From: Neobacillus mesonae
Lineage (GTDB): Bacteria; Bacillota; Bacilli; Paenibacillales; Paenibacillaceae
DNA: 64,000 nucleotides
NCBI GenBank assembly: GCA_023715865.1
Contig: JAMBOW010000001.1
Span: 310,001 to 374,000 of the forward strand
Reading direction: 5' to 3'
Shown in pieces: positions 54,501 through 62,098 of this stretch. The notes below the pieces were generated by a model. The model was given only the letters and a program-made list of their open reading frames with translations. It did no database searches and had not been told where the DNA came from. Both the position numbers and the translations under genes were made by a program. How positions within the stretch are numbered: the first letter of the stretch is position 1; each line of letters opens with the position of its first letter.

Positions 54501-55526
54501 ATGTATCAAATGAAGACGATTGCTGAATTGGAAGCGAAGCTGACCGAGCCTTCAGAGCAGCTGATTCATGACTTACATCATACGGATGGAGACCTGCTCA
54601 TCTTAGGAGCAGGAGGAAAAATGGGGCCGAGTCTTGCGAGGTTGGCTCAACGAGCGATACAAGAAGGCGGTATGAGCAAAAAAGTAACTGCTGTTTCAAG
54701 GTTCCATGATCTCAAGGTGAAAAGCGAGCTCGAAACTGCCGGGGTGAATGCCATATCTTGTGACCTGCTGAATGATGAGGAGCTCCGGAGCCTGCCTTTT
54801 GCTGATAATGTCATCTACATGGCGGGCAACAAGTTCGGCACTACTGGCAACGAACATTTTACATGGGCAATGAATACTTACCTGCCTGGACGGGTAGCTG
54901 AAAAGTTTAAGTCTTCACGTATTGTGGTTTTCTCTTCTGGCAATGTCTATCCATTTTCACCAGTACAACATGGCGGAGTGGATGAATCCGTGGCTCCTGA
55001 GCCTGTTGGAGAATATGCACAATCAACCTTAGGAAGAGAGCGGGTCTTTGAGTATTTTTCTAGAAAGTATGATACGCCAATGGTAATGTACCGCTTAAAT
55101 TATGCCATTGATCTGCGTTACGGAGTGCTACTAGAAATTGCAAAGAAAGTGTACGAAGAGCAGCCCATCTCGCTTGCAATGGGGCATGCCAACGTCATTT
55201 GGCAGGGAGATGCCAATGAAATTGCAATTAGATCCCTTCTAAGATGTCAGAGCCCTCCCGAAATTTTCAACGTAACCGGGCCGGAAACAATGTCGGTGCG
55301 GTGGGCGGCCGAGCAGTTTGCAAGACGCTTCGACCTGTCGCCCATATTTGAAGAGCGAGAATCAGACACGGCTCTTCTCAGCAATGCAGCAAAATCTTTT
55401 AGAGAATTCGGATATCCTCGCGTGTCTCTGCTTGAAACGATTGATCTCATTGCGGAATGGATCCGAAGTGGAGGAGCAACCTGGAATAAGCCAACTCACT
55501 TTTCCGAAAGAAAGGGGAGATTTTAG
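54501..55526 (+). CDS. NAD-dependent epimerase/dehydratase-like protein
   Basis: Extended SDR (341 aa): cofactor loop LLILGAGGKMGPSLA (variant of GxxGxxG), NVIYMAGNKFG, and VFSSGNVYPF. At the usual catalytic YxxxK site the sequence reads GEYAQSTLGRERVFEY: Tyr is present but Lys is replaced by Thr, so the chemistry may be altered or lost. First gene of the operon, and its stop overlaps the next start by one base. In context it probably acts on a sugar acid or keto-sugar delivered by the ABC transporter encoded downstream; the reaction is not established. Confidence 0.85.
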   Translation: MYQMKTIAELEAKLTEPSEQLIHDLHHTDGDLLILGAGGKMGPSLARLAQRAIQEGGMSKKVTAVSRFHDLKVKSELETAGVNAISCDLLNDEELRSLPFADNVIYMAGNKFGTTGNEHFTWAMNTYLPGRVAEKFKSSRIVVFSSGNVYPFSPVQHGGVDESVAPEPVGEYAQSTLGRERVFEYFSRKYDTPMVMYRLNYAIDLRYGVLLEIAKKVYEEQPISLAMGHANVIWQGDANEIAIRSLLRCQSPPEIFNVTGPETMSVRWAAEQFARRFDLSPIFEERESDTALLSNAAKSFREFGYPRVSLLETIDLIAEWIRSGGATWNKPTHFSERKGRF

Positions 55527-56611
55527 TGGTTGGACACCGTGCGATCTTATCACCTGAACTTTCTTCAGCGCTGCAAGACGGTCTCGTCATACCCGCCCAT
55601 CCGCTGGCCCTCAATGAACAGAGGGAGCTCGATGAAACTTATCAACGATTGCTGACCCGGTACTATATGGCTGCAGGTGCGGGAGGAATTGCCGTCGGTG
55701 TACATACAACCCAGTTCGAAATTCGCGAACCTAAATACAATCTGTATGAACGGGTTCTCCGCCTTGCAGCTGAAGAAACAGCAAGAGCTGAGCTTGACCG
55801 CCCCTTTATCAAGGTCGCAGGTGTTTGCGGCGATATAAATCAAGCCATGGAAGAAACGGAGCTCAGCAAAAGCATCGGATACGATGCTGTACTGCTTAGT
55901 ATGGGGGGACTCAACCATCTGAGTGAACATTTGCTGCTTGAGAGGACGGAGAAAATTGCTCAAATAATGCCGGTCATCGGATTTTATCTGCAGCCTGCAG
56001 TTGGCGGACGTGTATTCAGCTACCGCTTCTGGCAGGAATTTTCTGAGATAGACAATGTCATAGCCATCAAAATGGCCCCCTTTAACCGATACCAGACGAT
56101 CGATGTTGTTCGAGCGGTCGCCTGCTCAAGCCGAAGGGATGCCATTGCGCTGTACACAGGCAACGATGACAACATTCTTATCGATTTGCTAACACCATAC
56201 AGGTTTGAAACGAATGATGGAGTTGTAGAAAAACGAATCGTTGGCGGACTGCTGGGTCATTATGCCGTGTGGACACATAAAGCTGTCCAGATTCTAGCGG
56301 AAATCAAGGAGCTGCGCAGGCAGTCTAATCTATTACTGTCTTCAGAATGGCTGACCCGAAGTGTTGAAATGACGGATATGAACGCGGCGATCTTTGATCC
56401 AGCGAATCAATTTGCGGGCTGTATTCCGGGTATCCATGAAGTGCTAAAGAGACAGGGGCTGATGAGGGGAACCTGGTGCCTTAATCCGGAAGAGAAGCTG
56501 TCCGCAGGACAAAAAGAAGAGATCGACCGTGTTTACCGTGAGTACCCGCATCTTCATGATGATGAATTTGTAAGACAGCATCTGGATGAATGGCTGGGCT
56601 GTCAGATATGA
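55526..56611 (+). CDS. Dihydrodipicolinate synthase/aldolase superfamily protein
   Basis: Class I aldolase-type barrel of the DapA family (361 aa, longer than the roughly 290 of DapA). The probable Schiff-base lysine is in VIAIKMAPFNRYQ; other features are AGAGGIAVGVHTTQFEIRE, the GYDAVLLSMGG strand and a LYTGNDDNILIDLL region. The enzyme most likely splits or hydrates a 2-keto acid. The start is GTG, overlapping the stop of the previous gene, with AAAGGGGAG upstream, and the end overlaps the next gene by 4 bases. The C-terminal 70 residues extend beyond the family core. Confidence 0.85.
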   Translation: MVGHRAILSPELSSALQDGLVIPAHPLALNEQRELDETYQRLLTRYYMAAGAGGIAVGVHTTQFEIREPKYNLYERVLRLAAEETARAELDRPFIKVAGVCGDINQAMEETELSKSIGYDAVLLSMGGLNHLSEHLLLERTEKIAQIMPVIGFYLQPAVGGRVFSYRFWQEFSEIDNVIAIKMAPFNRYQTIDVVRAVACSSRRDAIALYTGNDDNILIDLLTPYRFETNDGVVEKRIVGGLLGHYAVWTHKAVQILAEIKELRRQSNLLLSSEWLTRSVEMTDMNAAIFDPANQFAGCIPGIHEVLKRQGLMRGTWCLNPEEKLSAGQKEEIDRVYREYPHLHDDEFVRQHLDEWLGCQI

Positions 56612-57477
56612 ACCTCGGCATCATAGGCTTAGACAGCTCACATGCTGCTCAATTCACGAAAATTATTCATGAATGTGAGGATGGACCCTTCGCACAAGTT
56701 GCTGTAACGACTGCCTATGCAGGAGGATCGCCAGACTTTCCACTCAGCATCAATCGAGTATCGGGTTATACGAACAGACTTATAAAGGATTTCGGTGTCC
56801 GTATCGTGCCCGATATGAGAGAGGTAGCTGAAAGCACGGATGCCATTCTTCTGCTAAGTGCTGATGGCAGAGTTCATTTGGAGCAATTTCAGGCCATTGC
56901 CGTATTCGGCAAGCCGGTGTTTATTGATAAGCCGCTCAGCCTTACAACTGATGATGCCAAGCAGATCATACATCTGGCAGCTAAGCACCGTATTCCGCTC
57001 ATGAGCGCTTCGAGCTTACGTTATGCGGAGGCACTAGAGGGTATTGAGACAGGTAAAGTACATGGGACGGACATCTATGGACCGATGCCTATCCAACCGA
57101 CACAGAAACATTACTTCTGGTACGGCATTCATGCAGCGGAGCTCTTGTTTAAGTTCATGGGCCAAGGATGTGAAGAAGTGACGGCAGTATCAGCGAACAA
57201 TCACGATATGGTCATTGGCAAGTGGAAGGGTGGGAGAATCGGTACGATCCGCGGCTTCCGCAGTGGAATGAGCAGATTCGGAATGTGTCTTCACACGGAG
57301 ACGGCTTCCAACCATTTTTCTATTGAACCGAGTTATAAAGGCCTTCTCATGTCCATTTTACACATGTTTAAAGACGGGAAGGCCGAGGTCAGCCCATTAG
57401 AGACGCTGGAAGTGATCCGTTTTCTCGAATGTGCCGAACAAAGCCGCTTATTGAAGAAGACCATAAATACAAATTGA
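56608..57477 (+). CDS. Gfo/Idh/MocA-like oxidoreductase
   Basis: 289 aa with the two-domain fold of NAD(P)-dependent sugar oxidoreductases: N-terminal Rossmann strand (NLGIIGLDSSHAAQF), AILLLSADGRVHLEQ, FIDKPLSLTTDDAKQI (the EKP-type motif with Asp for Glu) and a beta-sheet domain. The glycine-rich loop reads GLDSSH instead of GxGxxG, a feature of an atypical subgroup, so cofactor binding may differ. The ATG at 56608 overlaps the upstream stop (ATGA). It is the third enzyme in the cassette, before the binding-protein gene. Substrate unknown. Confidence 0.85.
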   Translation: MNLGIIGLDSSHAAQFTKIIHECEDGPFAQVAVTTAYAGGSPDFPLSINRVSGYTNRLIKDFGVRIVPDMREVAESTDAILLLSADGRVHLEQFQAIAVFGKPVFIDKPLSLTTDDAKQIIHLAAKHRIPLMSASSLRYAEALEGIETGKVHGTDIYGPMPIQPTQKHYFWYGIHAAELLFKFMGQGCEEVTAVSANNHDMVIGKWKGGRIGTIRGFRSGMSRFGMCLHTETASNHFSIEPSYKGLLMSILHMFKDGKAEVSPLETLEVIRFLECAEQSRLLKKTINTN

Positions 57478-57535
57478 TGGAATGGATACAAATCAATAAT
57501 CATTAAGATCCACCTAACCTAAGGAGGAATGTTTG

Positions 57536-59122
57536 ATGAAGTTGAAAAAGAGGCTTTCCATCCTGCTTACCGCAGCATTATTTACTTCATTGCTCGCTGC
57601 TTGCAGCAGCAAAGGCAATGGCGAAACAGCGGAACTACCCCCACAAGAGCCTGGCCAATACGGTGATACAGGCGGCTTGACCCTCCCGTTGGTAGACAAA
57701 CCAACGACTATTACTTACATGCTGCCAAGCAACGCTAAAGATCTTGGCCCCAGCAAGCTTGTCGTTCAGGAACTGGAGAAGCGGACTGGCATCAAAGTCA
57801 ATTTTCAAACCTATTCGCCTCAAACCTATCAGGATAAATTAAAAGTGATCGTGGCATCCGGGAAGCTTCCGGATATATTCACCGGTCTGAAACCGGCAGA
57901 GCTGAAAAAGATCGGCAAACAAAATGGGGTTGCCGCTATCAATGAGTACGCAGAGCAGCTTCCCAACTTCACGAAGCTCTATCTGGAAGAGAACAATTGG
58001 GTCATCAAATCGTTTGGCGATGAAGGAGGCAATATATACACCTGGCCGATCTACCAGCTGAACCGGAAGGTGAATCACGGCTTCCTGTATCGTAAAGATG
58101 TGTTTGACGAGCTGGGCATTAAAGAATGGACGAATACGGACGAATTCTATGAAGCATTAAAAAAATTAAAAGAAGCCTATCCGGACTCTTATCCCTATGC
58201 CTCGAAAAGCTTAGCGGGCATTTTCAGAGATTGGGCTTTCGGCTGGGGAATGGGCAACACGGATCAATATCCTGCCTATTTCGATGAAAAAGACAGCAGC
58301 TGGAAATATGCTTCTGTACAGCAGGAACATAAGGAAATGCTTGATTTCATGAAAAAGCTGTATAGCGAAAAACTGCTTGATCCGGAATTTTTAACCGATA
58401 CCCAAGACTCCTGGACGACCAAAATGACGACAGACAAATCGTTTGTGACCTTTGACTGGATCGGGCGGCTGGATCTCTTCTACAACCAAATCAAGGAGCA
58501 AAATCCGGATTATGATTTAAGGTATGCTAATCCCGTCGGTCCTACCGGCAATATCCGGACGCTGCCCGAGGTATCAGATTTCAGCGTTGCTGTAGCCAAG
58601 AACAAGAATACCGAAGCCTCGCTTAAGCTGCTCGATTATCTATCAAGTCCCTCCGGCAGTGAACTCATGACCATTGGAGTAGATGGTGTCAATTATGAGT
58701 GGGGTGAAGATGGTTTCCCTGTGTATTCGGAACTTGCAGATCTTCCGCTGATAGACATTACAGTTCTCGAGGACCGATACGGCATGTGGCTTGAAGGGGC
58801 TTACCTGAGACCAGACCATCGCAGTGTATATTATCGTTTTTCAGAGAAGGAGCAGGAGGCTCAGGACAAAATTGTGAACGATAACCGGTTTGAACCACTG
58901 GATCCGATCTTGAATTTTACAGATGAAGAGACATCAAAAATAGCGGAGCTCCAAACTTCTTTGCAAAAATCCGCCGAAGAATTCAACGCGAAATACATCC
59001 TTGATTCAAAATACGGGGATGCGCAGTGGGAAGAGTTCAAGAGCAAGATTAGTACATCAGGCGTAGATGAGCTGATCGCCATTTATAATGAAGCTCAAAA
59101 AAGATATGAAGAGTCTGAATAA
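57536..59122 (+). CDS. Sugar ABC transporter solute-binding lipoprotein
   Basis: Extracellular receptor (528 aa). Lipobox LAAC with C23, a linker rich in Gly, Glu and Pro, then the LplA-like domain (TITYMLPSNAKDLGPSKLVVQELEKRTGIKVNF, GKLPDIFTGLKPAELKKIG, DVFDELGIKEWTNTDEFYEALKKLKEAYPDSYP). The ATG at 57536 is preceded by AAGGAGG with 8-base spacing. It is distinct from the binding proteins at 2727 and 11017. Followed by a strong hairpin and two permeases. The ligand is likely the compound handled by the enzymes encoded upstream. Confidence 0.93.
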   Translation: MKLKKRLSILLTAALFTSLLAACSSKGNGETAELPPQEPGQYGDTGGLTLPLVDKPTTITYMLPSNAKDLGPSKLVVQELEKRTGIKVNFQTYSPQTYQDKLKVIVASGKLPDIFTGLKPAELKKIGKQNGVAAINEYAEQLPNFTKLYLEENNWVIKSFGDEGGNIYTWPIYQLNRKVNHGFLYRKDVFDELGIKEWTNTDEFYEALKKLKEAYPDSYPYASKSLAGIFRDWAFGWGMGNTDQYPAYFDEKDSSWKYASVQQEHKEMLDFMKKLYSEKLLDPEFLTDTQDSWTTKMTTDKSFVTFDWIGRLDLFYNQIKEQNPDYDLRYANPVGPTGNIRTLPEVSDFSVAVAKNKNTEASLKLLDYLSSPSGSELMTIGVDGVNYEWGEDGFPVYSELADLPLIDITVLEDRYGMWLEGAYLRPDHRSVYYRFSEKEQEAQDKIVNDNRFEPLDPILNFTDEETSKIAELQTSLQKSAEEFNAKYILDSKYGDAQWEEFKSKISTSGVDELIAIYNEAQKRYEESE

Positions 59123-59137
59123 GAGACTTTAGACAGA

Positions 59138-59180
59138 TCATGGGAAGGGGCATATCTGCAGAAATGGCACCTTCCCATGA
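59138..59180 (+). terminator. 11-bp perfect hairpin between binding-protein and permease genes
   Basis: TCATGGGAAGG (59138-59148) and CCTTCCCATGA (59170-59180) are exact complements; there is no T-tract. It has the same position and probable attenuating or stabilising role as the hairpin at 4414-4448. Confidence 0.75.
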
Positions 59181-59204
59181 CTCAGGTATTGGAGGCGAAT
59201 TGCA

Positions 59205-60182
59205 ATGGCAGACATCCGTACGGATCAACCGGCAGTCTACCAAAAGTCAGTCCCAAAGAAGAACTTCAAGAGCCGTATGACAAGGTCATGGCAGCATATA
59301 AAGCGTGACCGGCAGCTGCTTCTGCTGTTTCTTCCGTGCATCCTTTTTTACATTATCTTTCGTTATGGACCGCTTTATGGACTGATTATTGCCTTCAAAG
59401 ATTACAGCGTATTTACAGGTGTATTAGGCAGTGAGTGGGTCGGTTTGGAGCACTTTATCAAATTTTTCACGAATCAGGACTTCTGGATGCTGTTCCGGAA
59501 CACATTGCTTCTTGGTCTCTATTCATTAATCTTCGGTTTTCCCTTTCCGATCCTGCTGGCCCTGCTGCTGAATGAAGTCAGAAACCGCTGGTTCAAAAAG
59601 TCCGTTCAAACTTTTAGTTATTTACCGGCTTTTTTATCCGTTGTCATTATCAGCAGCATGATTATTGACTTCCTTTCTCCAAACCATGGCATATTGAATC
59701 AGATTTTAGCTGCATTTGGATTTGAGAAAAAATACTTTCTCGTAGATCCGGGCTGGTTCCGGCCCATCTATGTCCTATCAGAAATTTGGGCAAACGCAGG
59801 GTATGAATCGATCATTTATCTGGCAGCTATCGCAGGGATCAGTCCGACGCTATATGAAGCGGCTAAAGTGGATGGTGCAAGCCGGTTTCATATGATACGT
59901 CATATAACACTGCCGGGGCTGTTCCCCACCATGCTGATTATGTTCATTCTGAAGACGGGCTCAATGATTCGTGTTGGTTATGAGAAGGTGCTGCTGCTCT
60001 ACAACCCAATGACCTACGATGTGGCAGATGTTTTTTCAACCTATGTATACCGCAAGGGGCTGCTCGAGTCCAATTACAGTTATGCTGCCGCTGTCGGGCT
60101 GTTCGAAGCACTGGTAGCAATGGTGATGCTGCTGTCTGCCAATGCAATCAGCAAACGCCTGGGAGGTAATGGCTTATGGTAG
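59205..60182 (+). CDS. Sugar ABC transporter permease (LplB type)
   Basis: Membrane subunit (325 aa), six segments beginning LLLLFLPCILFYIIFRYGPLYGLIIAFKDY. The ATPase-docking EAA loop is EAAKVDGASRFHMIRHITLPGLFPT. GGAGG precedes the ATG. It overlaps the partner permease by 7 bases. No ATPase gene lies nearby, so a shared MsmX-type ATPase is assumed. Confidence 0.93.
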   Translation: MADIRTDQPAVYQKSVPKKNFKSRMTRSWQHIKRDRQLLLLFLPCILFYIIFRYGPLYGLIIAFKDYSVFTGVLGSEWVGLEHFIKFFTNQDFWMLFRNTLLLGLYSLIFGFPFPILLALLLNEVRNRWFKKSVQTFSYLPAFLSVVIISSMIIDFLSPNHGILNQILAAFGFEKKYFLVDPGWFRPIYVLSEIWANAGYESIIYLAAIAGISPTLYEAAKVDGASRFHMIRHITLPGLFPTMLIMFILKTGSMIRVGYEKVLLLYNPMTYDVADVFSTYVYRKGLLESNYSYAAAVGLFEALVAMVMLLSANAISKRLGGNGLW

Positions 60183-61039
60183 GAGAACGCAAAATATCTA
60201 TGTTCGGCATCTTCAATACGATCCTGCTTAGTCTGGTTGCTGTAGCGACGCTGTATCCCATCATTTATATTACGGCGATTTCACTAAGTGATACCGCTGC
60301 TGTTGTTCAGGGCAAAGTGTTTCTATTCCCAAAAGGACTGAATTTCGATGCCTATGGAGAGGTGCTCCAAAACGATACGATTCCAAGAGCATATTTAAAT
60401 TCCATATTTTACACATCGTTTGGAACATTCGTGAACCTGTTGTTCACCGCTGTTGCAGCGTATCCCTTATCACAAAAGGGCTTTTTCGGAAGACGCTTCT
60501 TTATGCTGGCGATCGTTCTGACCATGTTTCTGAATCCAGGCATCATTCCTACATACGTCGTCGTGCAGCAGCTTGGTCTGACTGATTCTGTATGGGCGCT
60601 TGTGCTTCCGAACGCGATATGGACGATGGAGCTGATCATCCTAAAAAGCTTTTACGAGAACATGTCATCCCAAATTCGCGAGGCTGCCCTTATCGATGGT
60701 GCATCTGAGTATCGTATTCTATTTAACATTGTCATTCCTTTATCCAAACCGGCACTTGCTTCCATTGGTCTGTTTTATTTTATGGGTCATTGGAACAGCT
60801 TCTTTCTGCCCCTTATTTATTTAAATGATCCGGACAAATATCCGCTGCAGGTAGTTCTTCGGGATATGCTTATCTACAGTGCAGAAAACGATGCCGGATT
60901 AGTGGATCGCTCGGCACTGGCCCCTCAATCGATTAAAAATGCAACGATTGTTCTGTCCATGATCCCAGTGCTGCTGATTTATCCGTTCGCTCAGAAGTAC
61001 TTCGCCAAGGGAGTGATGCTGGGATCGGAAAAAGGCTAA
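60176..61039 (+). CDS. Sugar ABC transporter permease (YtcP type)
   Basis: Second membrane subunit (287 aa): NTILLSLVAVATLYPIIYITAISLSD, TMFLNPGIIPTYVVVQQLGLTDSVWALVLP, coupling loop EAALIDGASEYRILFNIVIPLSKP, and the family ending PFAQKYFAKGVMLGSEKG. GGGAGGT precedes the ATG, which lies inside the previous gene. Confidence 0.93.
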   Translation: MVGERKISMFGIFNTILLSLVAVATLYPIIYITAISLSDTAAVVQGKVFLFPKGLNFDAYGEVLQNDTIPRAYLNSIFYTSFGTFVNLLFTAVAAYPLSQKGFFGRRFFMLAIVLTMFLNPGIIPTYVVVQQLGLTDSVWALVLPNAIWTMELIILKSFYENMSSQIREAALIDGASEYRILFNIVIPLSKPALASIGLFYFMGHWNSFFLPLIYLNDPDKYPLQVVLRDMLIYSAENDAGLVDRSALAPQSIKNATIVLSMIPVLLIYPFAQKYFAKGVMLGSEKG

Positions 61040-61065
61040 GCAGATAAAGAGAGGAGCCATCATAT

Positions 61066-62073
61066 ATGAAAATTGTTGCTGCCAGAGAAGGAAAAGTGAC
61101 GATCATTCAAGCAGATATTCCCGAGCTTCATCCAAGGCATGTTCAAGTGAGAACGGAATATTCGGGGATCAGTCCCGGGACAGAGATGAGTGCAATCAAA
61201 AAGTCAGGGGCAGCGCCTGTTTATCTAGGATACAGTGCAGTCGGCATCGTAGAGCGCATCGGAAGCGAAGTTCAGGATATCCGCCCGGGTGACAGAGTGG
61301 CGTGTTATGGCGTCCCATACGTAAGACATGCGGAAATCATTACTGTCCCTACGAATCTGGTTACAAAAGTGCCTTCTGCAGTTAAGCCGGAAGAAGCGGC
61401 TTTTACGGGACTTGGAGCCATAGCCATTCATGCCCTGCGGATTGCCGATATTCGCTTTGGGGACAAAGTATTAATCGTAGGACTTGGCATTCTCGGTAAT
61501 TTGATAGCACAAATCGCTTCTGCTGCAGCCTGCCATACAGCAGCTTTTGATGTAAGCGAGGCACGGGTTCAGCTTTTGCGCCAGCAGATGGGAGTCCATT
61601 CGGCTTTTTGCAGTGAAACCGATGTCGATCGGTTTGTTGCAGATGAAACCCTTGGAGTCGGATTTGATTCAATTCTGCTCTGCGCTGGAGGTCCTGGCGA
61701 GACGTTAATTAATAAATCTTTGTCATGGCTGCGCGACCGCGGCAAGGTCATCATCGTCGGGGATTTAAGTATGAGCTTTTCACGGGAGCTAATGTTCCAG
61801 AAAGAAGCAGAGGTTTTGATCTCGAGAGCAGGAGGACCGGGAAGATATGATGCGAAGTACGAGAAAGACAATCACGATTATCCCATCGGTTATGTCCGCT
61901 GGACCGAGGGCAGAAACATGGACGAGTTTGTAAGACTGCTCGCAGCACAGAAAATTGTCGTCAGCCCTGCTATAACGCACACGGTTACTATGGAGCAGGC
62001 GAATGAAGCTTACGGCAATTACAGCTCTGCTGAGGAGAAAGGAACCGTAGCTACCTTGATCAAGTATTTTTAA
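61066..62073 (+). CDS. Medium-chain dehydrogenase (alcohol dehydrogenase-like)
   Basis: MDR-superfamily oxidoreductase (335 aa): GroES-like N-terminal domain (YSGISPGTEMSAI, YLGYSAVGIVERIGSEVQDIRPGDRVACYG) and Rossmann domain with VLIVGLGILGNLIAQIA. The usual catalytic zinc Cys (GICGSD) is replaced by SGISPGTE, and the four-Cys structural zinc loop is absent, so it may be zinc-independent or atypical. The sugar dehydrogenases in other binding-protein loci have this form. GAGAGGAG precedes the ATG. Fourth enzyme of the cassette; substrate unknown. Confidence 0.88.
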   Translation: MKIVAAREGKVTIIQADIPELHPRHVQVRTEYSGISPGTEMSAIKKSGAAPVYLGYSAVGIVERIGSEVQDIRPGDRVACYGVPYVRHAEIITVPTNLVTKVPSAVKPEEAAFTGLGAIAIHALRIADIRFGDKVLIVGLGILGNLIAQIASAAACHTAAFDVSEARVQLLRQQMGVHSAFCSETDVDRFVADETLGVGFDSILLCAGGPGETLINKSLSWLRDRGKVIIVGDLSMSFSRELMFQKEAEVLISRAGGPGRYDAKYEKDNHDYPIGYVRWTEGRNMDEFVRLLAAQKIVVSPAITHTVTMEQANEAYGNYSSAEEKGTVATLIKYF

Positions 62074-62098
62074 TTGCATGAAGAAGAGGAGGCAAATG

